In this document: positions 23,564 to 34,267 of the stretch, piece after piece
Layout of the letters: every line of letters begins with the position of its first letter
How positions within the stretch are numbered: the first letter of the stretch is position 1
Assembly: GCF_016920785.2 (NCBI RefSeq)
Contig: NW_024609835.1
Location: 81,334,795-81,398,794 of the forward strand
Reading direction: 5' to 3'
Source of the DNA: Ixodes scapularis
Taxonomy: Eukaryota; Arthropoda; Arachnida; Ixodida; Ixodidae
Length of the DNA: 64,000 nt
Position numbers and translations under genes: made by a program
The notes under the pieces: generated by a model
Told to the model about the DNA's origin: nothing
Databases searched by the model: none
Seen by the model: only the letters and a program-made list of their open reading frames with translations

Positions 23564-24360
23564 CGTGTCGTTTTTTTTTTTTTTTTTTGCTATATTTAGG
23601 GGGGAGGTGTTCTGATAACAGAGAAACAGACGCCTTACAATAATAAGTTCCCTAAAATAAAAATAAGAAAATAATGCTTTAAAAGTTGAGACACCGTCGC
23701 AAGCAGCCGCGTTTCAAAAGCTAGTTTGGTTACCGTGGGTAAAAAACGCTTTGTGATTTTGCGTTGTGTGGTATATGGAAGTACCATAGAAGGCTGCAAC
23801 GAACTCGCGCAAGTTCGATCGTTTCCAAGGGGATGTAGAAGAAGCAGCAGCACTGGCATAAGGTCTTCAGAACGCGGGGCGCTGTAGGCGACGCCGTGGA
23901 TGTGTCCCCGCCGTGCTGACCATTCAGTCGGGTAGCAGTGCCACGCTGAGAATCTAGATCCGTCGATGTGCCTGCTTCGTGAAATCAGTTGGCCAACGTT
24001 ATCTATGACCGAAGATTCGATAGTAGCAACTGCGAGCTTAAAAGAGACGTATTTTGTCTTTCGCAACCTGTTATCGTCAAGCGGAGGAGGCAATGACCTA
24101 CATTATTGTTGCACGCGCTCTAACCCGCTTTGAAAGCAGCGAGTTTTCACATAAGACTTAACAATGTACTTCCCCATTCTATAAACTAGTTAGACATTAA
24201 CTATCTAGACCCGTAAAAAAAACTCGATGGCAATTTCTTTTTTTTTTTTTTCGTGCTATTTGCTGTGTCCCTAGGTGGCCCGCAAGGCTTAGGAGTTTAG
24301 TTTTTTGGATTGGGCTCTTACCCTCCGTCATTGGGGTGGTCGGTGCATGGTCCTTCGCAG
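21991..24360. other. Unassigned stretch with a 41-A tract
   Basis: No gene was recognised. Opposed frames at 22769-23306 on both strands have no motifs. A-runs lie at about 22657-22670 and 23519-23559. The minus frame 23635-24093 is unrecognised. Confidence 0.4.
23519..23588. repeat. A41 / T18 inverted homopolymer pair
   Basis: Forty-one A at 23519-23559, an 11-base spacer, then eighteen T at 23571-23588. The pair can form a pure A:T hairpin. Confidence 0.95.
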
Positions 24361-24830
24361 TTATAATCAGGGTTCCGTGTTTTCGAGGTTTTCCTTTGAA
24401 TTCACATGTGTTTTTCAGAGTTGAGTATTTTTGTCCAGAATCGGTGCTTTTCGGTGTTTATTTTCAGCGCCGGGCAAGGAATCAGGGTTTATCGGGGCTA
24501 ATGTCATAAAACGACTGCGTGTCTATGACCCCTTCCAGGGTCCAGGGAACTTACGCCCGTGACCCAAATACTCGAATAACGTCATACCGTGTCACCGACT
24601 AGAGGAGAAGGCGGAGAAGGAAACGGGGGCGGGGGGTCCTACCGGGGGGGGGGGGGGGGGGGGGGGGGTTGTGTTCAGAGTCACAAAATACAATGCAGCA
24701 CAGTCTTTTCGCCAAAACCGGAGACTTCCCTATTGCAAAAACATCTCCAATTCCTTTTTTTTTTTTTGTCAGATTATTAGAAAAAAAAGATTAGGGGGTT
24801 ATTTTTCGGGGATTATTGGTATTTACGGAA
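24361..24830. repeat. TTTTCGGTGTTTATTTT-type degenerate repeat, with G25 tract
   Basis: Units such as GTGCTTTTCGGTGTTTATTTTC and TTATTTTTCGGGGATTATTGG recur here and at 58335-58725. CAGGGTTCCGTG at about 24369 resembles a hAT-type terminus, but no matching right end was found. A 25-base G tract lies at 24644-24668. Confidence 0.45.
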
Positions 24831-25849
24831 AACGCGTAATCCTAGTTATAATTGTAGCACACACGAAATGTCTCTTTGTTAGATACACGAAGGGAAAACG
24901 TGCCCAGAGGTCGGAGAAGGTCCCTGGGGGCGCGGCTTCCTGTTCGGGTCTTTGACGTTCTCATATCACCTGATGCCGAAATCTTATTGGCTACAAAGCG
25001 AGAGTAAGATGCTCGCCACGCCCGGCGCTTCTTAAGCTGTCAATGCATCTATTAGATAAAGGGGGGCCCTGCGGACTTGTGCAGCAGCGCGGAGCCCCGC
25101 CACTCTCGCTTGCTTGCTTCTATCAGCACCCCCCAGACAGCTGGGTGGCACGACCCGTCTTGGCTGGAATCTCCCAGCTGTCGCCGCCCGGCAAGTGGGC
25201 TTGTTGGGTGACATCGTGGATGGCCGAGTATCTGCCCCGCGGGCTTTGGTAAGCACCTGTGCCGGCAGTGGCTCCGCTTAGACGGACACCAAAACTCGAC
25301 TCAGTTTCCTTCCTTTTTTTTTTCCCTGTAATGCTTGGTCAAACATTTTTTTATTTTTTTCAAGGAAGGATGTTGACATTGCAGTCGTTTTGGAATTACG
25401 TTTTTTTTTTGCTGTGTTATTGGAAGATTTTTTTCTCCCTTTTTGCATAGCGCCTTATTATCTGAAGGAGGACCAAGACACGAATCTATATTTTTCGTGC
25501 ACTCATGTAAACTAAATATAGCGAATAACCATAGCCTCCTCTACGCATAAAGCATTTTATGATAGCGAAAAAATAAAAGAGAAGTCCCGTAAGCGAAAAG
25601 GCGGCAAAACTGATAAGAGCAGGACAGACGGTTTCGTAAGAGTGGACTCTTTCTATTTTCCTAATGTGGCAAAAAATATATATATTTGTATTTCTATACA
25701 CTTTCCGGAACTCTAGTCTCAATATATTCCTAAAAAAAATTGTGCCACCGTTATTTCTGTACAGGGTACCCCGAAAAAAAATTTAGAGATTTCTTTTTAT
25801 CACCCTAAAAATAAACTAGCCATTGCCGAACGCTCATCCTCCGCTCAAA
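24831..25849. other. Unassigned non-coding stretch
   Basis: T-runs at about 25316-25323 and 25401-25410. A short (TA)n lies near 25678-25686. No gene was recognised. Confidence 0.4.
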
Positions 25850-26076
25850 AGTAGCGCTAGGGGTCCGAACCAAATACCAGAGTTTCAGCCCGAGCCGAGA
25901 TATTATTCAAAAGTTATGCATTTTCTGAAAATTTTAATGGGAAAAAGGTGACCGAAGGTGGTGCACCTTCGGTCACCTTTTTCCCATTAAAATACATGGA
26001 GCTCTATTAGCCCCGAGAAGTTAGCGTGGCGCCCCCTTACGGCGAACCGGGGTGACGTCACGGTGAGGAGAGGATT
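25850..26076 (+). repeat. Dispersed repeat family X, copy A, with inverted duplication
   Basis: It aligns with copy B (27781-27996, minus) and copy C (44061-44200, plus). Shared landmarks in order are gctagGGGTCCGAACC-like sequence, CAGAGTTTCAGCC, ATTCAAAAGTTATG, CTGAAA...TTAATGGGAAA and ATTAGCCCCGAGA. In this copy only, a perfect 30-bp inverted duplication (25931-25960 and 25964-25993) sits inside the element. Confidence 0.75.
25931..25993. repeat. Perfect hairpin, 30-bp arms, 3-base loop
   Basis: The arms are exact reverse complements. The outer part of the arm (TTTTAATGGGAAA) is ordinary family X sequence, so the second arm looks like an inverted copy of the first. Confidence 0.97.
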
Positions 26077-27780
26077 TTTCCCCGACTCGCCCCGCTCGCC
26101 CTGTAGAGGCTGTGACGACGCTAGCTGTCGGCGCGCTCATCTCTGTTTAATTTTTTTTTTGGCGTGTTTTTCGTAAGAAGTATAAATGTATATAGGTGCC
26201 TTTATTGAGGTATGGCCTGTAGCTACAGGCGAAACTTCAACCCACATTTTAAGCATGGTTGACAGGGCAGGCGGCGCATGAATCGGGGCTGGTATATGAT
26301 AATAAAGAAATATGGCCACAATTGCAGGAGCATCACTATAGATTTACATCTCACACAATAAATGCTGCTGATGGTCTGAATGAACTGGCAGGGTATGTAT
26401 ACTATTTTTTTTTTTTTTTGCATCTCCGTTTTTAAACAAGATTGCCGAAGCAGAAAAGCTGCATGCTGCTAGAGCAACATGCCAGATACAGTCCGGGCCA
26501 TGGGGAGAGAATCCCAAGTGAGACAGCCCAAGTGCAGGGGCAAGGTAAAAAAACAAGGAACATTTATTATATACATATCTCGCATTTGACCTTTGCTGGA
26601 TTCGGATAGTATTTCAATGGACTACACGGGTCCATTGAATGGACCCGTGAATTCTGTGGAATCGGTGGACTTGTTTATATCAACCCTCAAGTGATGCATA
26701 TCAAACGTAAGCGAAGGTGTCTAGCTCGTTATTAGTCCCTTAAGCCCTAAAATTGAGATTTTCCTTAAATCGAATAGTCCTGAAGCTAAAGTACCAGAAG
26801 CTTTTCCCACGCAGACTATCGCCCTTCACAGGTTCTACATTTTCTGCTACTAGTGCTGCATCTATCACTGGATAGACGTTCGAATGCTTGCTTTTACTCC
26901 TGTTTTCCTCTGTTGTCAGGGAGTCCAGCTGTAAGGAGTTCGGAGGCTGAGGAAGCTTTTGGGGACCTGCAGCATTGTCTCTTTTAATTGGAAATGACAA
27001 TTCAGACTAAACGGTGTATTTTCCGAATACCCAAGGCTGGAATAAAAATGTCAGGAAAAAGTATAAACATTCCAAATTACGGCACTATTACTGTACATAT
27101 TTTGGGCAGTTCAATACATACCATACAGGAAACTGGGGGCGATTCGGCCGTCTTTGCTGCTATTACACAAACTAATTTCCAGTAATTGTGCATCTTCTAA
27201 GAAATATGCCTGCATACGTGTATGAACTATATAATTAAATCATGAAGAAGCTACGTTTATGTAAAACAACCCTGTTCCACGAGGACTTCAAAGATAATCA
27301 GGCACAGCTAGGGCCTTTAAAACATCATCGAACCAGAGCATGCAGAGTGGCAGCGCACAGTCGGGGTCGCGAGATAATTTGCCGACCACCCAAAGGAACA
27401 TGATATAAATGCCACTTCAAAGGCCTTGAAAGCGGGATTTAATATCGTCCTAAATCATGAACATGCAAGGAACAGAATTCCAGCGTCTGAAACAATTGCG
27501 CCACCGCTTCACCGATCCCTCGCAAAATTGCCTTGTGTCGCGTGGACGGACGGGGAGGTTCATCGGCGGAATCGCCTCCGCCGATAGCTTTCGGGATTTG
27601 TAACCCAATTTCAAAGGTAAAAAGGACAAGCAGGCTTATAAAATGTACGGAAGCACGTCAATATCGGCCTAACTCAACGTCTTGTACACCGGGTAAACGC
27701 TCCTCGAAGAGCTTGCGGCACACAACGCCAAACCAGGAAACCGGTGCCATGGGAAGCGAGCAGGTGCGAAATCGCGGAGC
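26077..27780. other. Unassigned non-coding stretch
   Basis: A small palindrome CACGGGTCCATT/AATGGACCCGTG lies at about 26627-26651. T-runs lie at about 26149-26159 and 26404-26418. No gene was recognised. Confidence 0.4.
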
Positions 27781-27996
27781 GGAGTCATCGCCCTGACGTC
27801 ACGGTACACCTCACCCAATCAGGGCGCAGCGACCGCAGCGACGCTTGTGTTCGCTCTCGGGGCTAATTGCGCCATAAACGGAAAACGGGCAAAATGGGCT
27901 CCAGTTTCCCATTAAGAGTTTCAGAACATCAGTTATACCCTTTTAATAAAATATGGCTCATGCTGAACCTTTGACATCTGGTTTCGACCTCTAGCT
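27781..27996 (-). repeat. Dispersed repeat family X, copy B
   Basis: On the minus strand it reads GCTAGAGGTCGAAACC, AAGGTTCAGCATGAGCC, TTCTGAAACTCTTAATGGGA, GCGCAATTAGCCCCGAGAGC and then CAATC/ACGTCA motifs. It matches copy A at every landmark but lacks the inverted duplication. Confidence 0.75.
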
Positions 27997-28129
27997 TTTT
28001 TGTTTTTTGGCAAAGATGAGCATTCGGCGGTTCCTAATTTATTTTTGCAGTACAAAAAAAAAAAGAAAAAGTCATATATATACATATGTTTTTTTGTTTG
28101 TTTGTTTTACACCCTGTATTTTGTTTCTT

Positions 28130-28318
28130 ACAAGTCGTGGAGACGTGCTAATGCAAAGGTCCTCACCGGCGCCATTTTCTGTGTGCGTATATGAACAGTG
28201 TGAGGGTGTGAAGTTATTCTGCCCCGCTGTGAACCACATTGGGGAAATTTGGGTAGGACAGATTCTAACCCGGGGTCTTTGGCCTGCATCATAAAACGAT
28301 TCATTTGGCTATTGCACT
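28130..28318 (-). mobile_element. Degenerate tRNA-derived SINE
   Basis: On the minus strand, box A-like TAGCCAAATGAATCG (about 28297-28311) is followed by box B-like GGGTTAGAATC (about 28261-28275), the spacing of a tRNA head. The body continues toward 28130. It is a different family from the SINE at 11575-11765. Confidence 0.55.
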
Positions 28319-29930
28319 CTGCTGCAGTGCTCAACTCACATTGCGACCAGCAAAAGTGGGTTTTCCACTGCCATGCTGCAGCGTTCAATTTCTGATTGAA
28401 AAGTGCCTATACTTCGTTGTAAGCTTAGCTCCGAGCGTGGCCAAACCTACGGGTGGCCGGAGCCAATCAAGCGCCGGTGATAGGACGCGACTCGCCCACA
28501 CTTCGTATATCACTCCGCGCGGATTCTGCGCACATGTGCAGAAAGGTCGAAGAGAGACATTTTGTCTGCTACGGGAGTATCGACGGCATCGTCTGCTACA
28601 TAATTAAAAAATACAATTTTGCGTCCTGGAAGTGCGGTGGCTGATGTCCTTCGCTGAGGGCCGTCGCACTGCCGGCAGAGGAAGGTCCGGGGCTGGAGCA
28701 CGAAAGTTGGTATCCTTCGGTGCCCAGACCGGTCTTCAGCTCTCTCTGCCGCGGTGTCGTCCGGAGCCCACGGAGAATGCGGGTTGAGCGAGCTCTCTTT
28801 GTAGACTGCCGCCCTGTCTCCGATTTCGAACAAAGCAGCGCCCGCTCTCCGCAAACGCATAAGAGCAACAAAAGCATACCGCGTCCCTCCGGTCGCACTG
28901 GAATACTACGCGTTTTCTCGGCGCTCCATGCCGACACCGCATGCTTTTGCCTCTCACCGCCGCCTCGAAACGTGATTTCTACCCGTCTTTCATCGGAGAG
29001 CGTTTCCCACCGTCGGCGAATTAACTTTCGTCGCTTTCCCAACGTCTGTCAGTTCCGATGTTCGATGAACAAGTTTGTGGTACGACGCGGTTTGGGACTC
29101 CTGAAGAAGTAGAGTTCACATTCATCACGATCTCCCGCCTGACGCTCAAACGTGCCTTTCTTCTTATATTGCGTTGTCGGTGGAAGTTAGGAAAACAGGA
29201 AAGAAAAAGAAAATGCCCAGTAACTCGGCGAGGAATGTGTCGAACTTGAAGCCCGGTATTCGGCCGTTGAAAAGACAAAATAACACGAAAAACAGAGGGA
29301 AGAAAAAGTGTAATAGTTGCATTAACATGGCCAGCAGGTACGCGTTTTTCGTCAAAGCATATTCATTATTATATTGCGAAGAACCTGGAACGTCATTTAT
29401 TTCATTCATACTTTGATAATTAGTTCTTAGCAGGACAGAACTGTAAAATTGTGCATTGTTTGCACGTAAACAAAGTATTTCTAAAATTTAACTTTTGCGA
29501 AAAATACCTCGTGATGCGTACGAACGCTCTTTTCCAAGCGGTGAAACGTCCCCCGGGCTTCGTCTGCGCTCGGAGTTAAACTGAAACGAAGTATTGCATA
29601 TACGGGGTTGTTCGACAAATTCGAGGCCTGCGTATAAAGGGTTATTCTTAAGTGCATGTCACATTTTCTCTATAATGCGTGATCATTTGTGCACTGATGC
29701 TGGGAGTTTTATGGTTAGGTTGCTTTGTCTTCGCTTCAATTAGAAAAAAAATAGCATAATACTGTTTTACTTGAAGAGAACCAAGTGGAGAGCTATAATA
29801 TCACCAAACATTTTATATATATATAAAAAAAAAATAATGGAAAATTATGCACTTTCTAGAGGTTGGGATGTCGACACCAGGGAGCATATTAATCATCTGA
29901 ACATAATCGAATAAAGGACGTGCACGGTCC
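28319..29930. other. Unassigned stretch with GC-rich part
   Basis: 28640-29050 is GC- and CpG-rich and open on both strands in several frames without known motifs. No gene is supported. Confidence 0.35.
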
Positions 29931-30172
29931 TTAAGGCGTATCCACACGAAGGAGAACTCCGCGGACGGATGTCGTGACGTCAACAACCCGGGAAACTCCG
30001 TCCCCGGCTCCGCCGCGTGCACCTGCGGAGCTTTCGTGCTGACAGCACGAAGCCACGGAGGAGAACTGGGAGAACGGCGCCGCGAGGCGTCAAAAAGGAA
30101 TGACGTATGTCTCACATGATGCGCGCTCCGCGGAGGAAAGTGGAGGATTTCTCCTTATGTGCACACGTTCTG
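29931..30172. repeat. Possible short-TIR element
   Basis: ACACGAAGGAGAACTCC at about 29945 and, inverted, CACATAAGGAGAAATCC at about 30160 (reverse complement) bracket a GC-rich segment with CTCCGCGGA on both sides. The termini do not align cleanly and no TSD was seen. Confidence 0.35.
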
Positions 30173-30734
30173 GATGTCTCGTGAAAATACTTTACGGAAC
30201 ACGAGATGCATACTCTGTAAAGTGTGTGGTACTGGTAAAGCGTTGGGACACTTTGCAATACTTGCTAACTGCGTATTTTTCATCTGCGGTTGACGATTTA
30301 GGCAACGAAAAGGTTTACGACTGTTCGACAGCGGACCTATCATATTGCGAAAGTTCTCATAAGGTACCATTTATGTGTCCAAATATATAAACAAAATTTG
30401 GAAACGGCAGTCGTTATTTGGACTATACCATTTAATCGAGTTAGTTTTATTGTATTCTGAAAACTAAATGGAAGCTAAAACTATAAACACACGATGTTGA
30501 AGCAAATAATGTTCATGGAAATATTGGTAGTTCTATATTTTCATTCTTAAAAAGACACGGACACTCCCGCCCCGTCCTTCTTTTTTTTTTTCCAAGGAAT
30601 TTAATACTGTGTTAAAATCAATATCGTGTATACATGCAGTGACACGTGTATTTGTGTCAGTAGAAGAAGAGGCAGAAAGGAAGTGAAGATGTTCGCATTC
30701 CCAAGTATGGGGTACCGGACAATTCCCATTTGAG
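30173..30734. other. Unassigned non-coding stretch
   Basis: AT-rich, with a T-run at about 30581-30591. No gene was recognised. Confidence 0.4.
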
Positions 30735-31300
30735 GTCACAACCAGTGTTGGCGGTAACGCGTTACAAGTAACAGCGTTATTTGTAACGCTTTACTTCTTC
30801 GGTAACAGACTCCTTACTTTTTTCAAAACAGTAACGGGAAATGTATTTACTTTACTTATTTTAAGTTACGTGTAGCGTAGTTGCATAATTCGTTACTTCT
30901 TCCCAAGTTTAGAAAAAGATTCCTTCAAAATTTTTCATGTTTTTGGGCGGCAAGCCATGGGAATTTTCGAGCTTTTTCGCTCTCTTTACTTTTTTTTTTT
31001 GTGTGTGTGTGACTATATGGGTGAAGCCCTAAAAAAACGTAACCTACTTATGTTCGGTTTCTGGAACATGTTTTTTTTTTTTTTTTTAAATATGGAGCTT
31101 ATGCATACTTGTATCGTTAAAACAATAAAACGTGTAAATTGATAATTTAAAAAGTAACGTGCGTTACTTTTTTCCGTGAACGGTAACGGTAATGCGTACC
31201 TTTTACGTTGAGGTAACTTAGGTCAGTATCGCGTTCCTTTTGTTTGTAAGTATTTCGTTACATTTTTTTTTTCGATAACAGCTTTAACACTGGTCAAAAC
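30735..31300. mobile_element. hAT-type MITE with 8-bp TSD
   Basis: The body is 30743-31292, 550 bp. The left end is CAGTGTTGGCGGTAACGCG and the right end, reverse-complemented, is CAGTGTTAAAGC. Flanking octamers GTCACAAC (30735-30742) and GTCAAAAC (31293-31300) match at 7 of 8. The subterminal parts are full of GTAAC/GTTAC steps, as in many hAT MITEs. No transposase. Confidence 0.9.
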
Positions 31301-31360
31301 TGCCGTGTGGTTCTTGAGACTCAGTGAGCAAGCAGCACAGGGGGTGCAGGAAATTCCGGA

Positions 31361-31378
31361 GGGGGGGGGGGGGGGGGG
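31361..31378 (+). repeat. Oligo-G tract (18 G)
   Basis: An uninterrupted G run just downstream of the hAT MITE. Confidence 0.95.
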
Positions 31379-31604
31379 TGCGTTTTGTTGCTCTGCCGGG
31401 TTGCCGATCCCTGCACTGGAGGATTCTGTCCAAAAGTAGTGTGCTAATAACATCCTGTAGTTAAGCCCCCTTTCGAGAGACCCTCGTAAAATATTAATTT
31501 TCTGGATGCTCAACTGTGCGCTATCGATTGCAGAATGCAGGTTCGCAACAAGACACCAACGTATTAATACATGCGTTCGATTAATGTATTGACATACTGA
31601 TGCG

Positions 31605-31690
31605 CCGCGTGCATGACCGAATTGGTAGCGTGCGCGGCTTTCACGCGCGGTGTTTGAATTTCATTTTGTCTTTCCCCGCTTCTTTAGGAA
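31605..31690 (+). mobile_element. tRNA-derived SINE head or tRNA pseudogene
   Basis: GACCGAATTGGTAGCGTGCG (box A region), a GC-rich anticodon stem around CTTTCAC (Glu-like loop), then GGTGTTTGAATTTC as a decayed box B. The acceptor ends do not pair. Confidence 0.5.
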
Positions 31691-31751
31691 GTTTTAGTAG
31701 AATCTTGTAACTTATGGCTCTTCCGGTGAAGACTGCTGTAGACATAGTCTG

Positions 31752-31786
31752 TATAAAAGCAGCTGAGACTCAACATCGAGTCAGTC
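31752..31786 (+). promoter_or_regulatory. TATA box + arthropod initiator-like core promoter
   Basis: TATAAAAG at 31752-31759 is followed 31 bp on by TCAGTC at 31781-31786, the spacing and Inr consensus (TCAKTY) of arthropod Pol II promoters. The frame downstream (31851-32375) has no known domain, so this could be a solo-LTR promoter, a decayed gene promoter, or chance. Confidence 0.4.
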
Positions 31787-32370
31787 GCTCTTTTGTCGGC
31801 GTCGCACAATTACGGTTTCTCTTTTTGTTTAAGTTGATAGGCGCGGCTCATTGAACGTTTATTTTCAATTCCGGATTCTTCCGTTATTTTTATTCGAGAC
31901 AGTTTTATTGCTCTCGCTTCTATCTGACGTTCTGCAACACACGGATTCGAGTGCGTATAAACACATGGCCATCCGAAGCGGGCCATTGTTGCGTTTATAT
32001 TTCGACAGTCTGTGCCCTGACGAGGATCCCCCAACGGCCGTCTCCTGGGATGCGTCGTCTTCCCAGTGTGTGTTCTTCTCGGTGCGCCCGTTTCCACGAA
32101 AAGCCTCTTCCGGGATCCGAGACCCGTCTCCTCGTACAATGAGAAGCACTCGGCGGCCCTCGCGGTTCCCGGTAGACCCCCTCGACGTCGGAAACAGTTA
32201 TTTTTGCCGAAGGGTGACGATTGAGGGAAGCATCAATCGACTCGCCTCGGATGCAAGACCGATCGAACCCTACCCGGCCGTTCCCACGCAACTCGTGTAT
32301 GCACTGTGCGACACAGTTAGCGCGAACACAACAGAAGGGTATTTTACGTCGACGGCCGTAATTAAAGCCT
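31787..32370. other. Unrecognised open region downstream of the promoter-like site
   Basis: Frames overlap on both strands (plus 31851-32375; minus 31995-32291). No motif was found. It may be a decayed LTR-retrotransposon leader, but no PBS was identified. Confidence 0.3.
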
Positions 32371-32585
32371 TTTAGTAGAGCGTTTCGATTACTCTGAGGA
32401 CGATACCCGAAACTCGGTTATCGGAGGTGTCGGAACCGCCTACTAAAACACCCTATTCGGTGATTTTAGTACATCGTTTCGATAAGTGCGATAAAGATCC
32501 CCGATAACGATACGATGGATGCGCAAAGGCGTTGGCGAAGTTTCGGGTATCGTGATCGGAGTTATCGGAACGAATTCTACTCAAA
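32371..32585. mobile_element. MITE with ~45-bp TIRs
   Basis: The left end TTTAGTAGAGCGTTTCGATT and the right end (reverse complement) TTTGAGTAGAATTCGTTCCG converge on the shared inner motif ACGATACCCGAAACT, present in both arms. Inside, TTTTAGTACATCGTTTCGAT at about 32465 repeats the left end in direct orientation. No TSD was resolved. Confidence 0.75.
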
Positions 32586-32639
32586 TCGTCCAGTGTCGAG
32601 GTTTCGCAGCGGATCCCGTGCGCGTTTCGGGCACGTAAA

Positions 32640-32840
32640 GTCGTGGCCCGCTAAAGTTTAGCGGGGAATGAGAGTGTCGGTTACATTGTGGCGTTACGTG
32701 ACGTCGTGTCATATGGTACGTGTCCCAATTTTTTTTTTTAGAAGTTTAAGGGAGAAATTAGCTATCTTTAGCGGGAATTTAGTGTCACATCATGCCATGG
32801 TGCCGCGTCACGTCACGGCGTTGCGTGAACGCGTTCTGCT
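32640..32840. repeat. CACGTG/GTGACGT-rich block, second copy
   Basis: It begins with the palindrome CCCGCTAAAGTTTAGCGGG at 32647-32665 and continues with GTTACGTGACGTCGTG, TTTAGCGGGAATTTAGTG and CGTCACGTCACGGCG. Its composition matches 21695-21990. Confidence 0.65.
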
Positions 32841-34183
32841 AAATTTGGCGGATCTTAAATCCGCGAAATATGTTTGAACATGGCGGTGTAATTGTGTGTA
32901 GTAATGTGTTTTGGTTCAGGCCGGCAGTTCATTTCAAAGCCACGTCATGGAACCGGGGCGTTTTCTAATTTTACTGAGACAGGATATAAACGAGCACCAA
33001 ATTTTACCCCAAAACTTGTTGCCCCTAGGAGCGCTTTCAAACGCGCTAATAATTTTTTCTTTTTATAACAAACTTTAAATTCTAAAACAAAAACTTAAAA
33101 AAAGTAAGGTAACAATTGGCGATTGGGATAATTTTTTGTGCGCCTGTATATAGTGGGATATAGTGATACTCGAGTAAGTACGCAGCAGAAAAACTTAAGG
33201 TCTGACAATAGTTGCTGTATTTAGGAGTGAACATTGTGCGCGCACTATTGACCTCATTGCCGGACGTTACGTTTCGTGACGCGCAATGAAGTATATATAT
33301 ATTTACTTTTTTTCTTGGGGGGGGGGGGGGGGGGGGGGGAGGGACTTGCTCGGGAAGGGTGTGTGTGCGCGGGGGGGGGGGGGGGGGGGGCGGTAAGGGG
33401 TATGGGGGAAAATTTTTTTGCAGTCGCTTTGGTAGCAGCTTGCCGCTCGAAACACCGTGCGAGGCACGTGCGAGAGGCTCCAGTACCACCCACAGAGGAG
33501 TTCAAGAACGACAGGCGTTAACGGTATGATGCGATGGACTCTTTTCGTCTGCCAAGTCCATATTTTTTTTTACAAATTCTTGCAAACGTATACGCGCTAC
33601 AAATGTCGTGTTTCATCAAAAACGCATTGAAGGAGACAGCGTCCGTATGTTGCCGTGCGACGGCCTCACTGTCACGGGGGCGTCGCCATCTTGTCTGGGA
33701 GGTTCAACCAAGCTGGCGCACTGTGGGGAGGACCACGAGTTTGGAGCGCGTTGGTGGGGCTGGGCAGCCTCTCGGACTCCCGGGGCTTTCGATTGGCTGC
33801 CTCCATATTTTATCTTTGGGAGGAGGGATTTTTGCAGTCGGCTTATCCGTATGTCTTTAGTTTTGTGCGAGTTTTCTATTTTCACGATGGGTGGGGAGGT
33901 CAACGCTCTTGTTGATAACGTGTCGCGCATTTGCGTGTCATTCAAAACGCCTGGAGCCAGTTCCGCAGAGTCCCCCGCCCGATAGCAGCCTCCTTAGCTG
34001 GATTATAGCGCGTCTTTATGTAAACATGCGCGGGCACACGCGGGGCTATTTGCAGCACCGATAGGGAAAACAGGTGTCAGTGACTCTTGGCAGGCAGCGT
34101 GCTCTGGAGAGCCATCAAGATGATCTTACGAAGTGCGAACCGCGACGACGTGAAGCGCTCTAGATAGCCGGTCGCTTCACGCA
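32841..34183. other. Unassigned stretch with two long G tracts
   Basis: G tracts at 33317-33339 (23 G) and 33371-33390 (20 G). Opposed frames at 33534-33985 have no known motif. Read-through of the G tracts yields poly-Pro or poly-Gly frames, not genes. Confidence 0.4.
33317..33390 (+). repeat. Paired oligo-G tracts (23 G and 20 G)
   Basis: Two G homopolymers 31 bp apart, the second preceded by GTGTGTGTGCGC. Confidence 0.95.
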
Positions 34184-34267
34184 TTTATCGTGCAGGGGCT
34201 CGATTTTAAGGTAGGTTTTAAGGCAGGCCTTAAAACTTAAAACGAAAGCCCCTATTCCTGCATGATA
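34184..34267. repeat. Palindromic element, AGGGGCT/AGCCCCT ends
   Basis: Nested inverted parts: GTTTTAAGGC facing GCCTTAAAAC at the centre, AGGGGCT (34194) facing AGCCCCT (34247), and TATCGTGC facing GCATGATA outside. Probably a small palindromic MITE. Confidence 0.7.

Noticed and set aside
31851..32375. 174-codon frame downstream of the TATA-Inr pair
   Set aside because: Attractive position, but no domain, and its end runs into a MITE. Kept only as an unassigned region.
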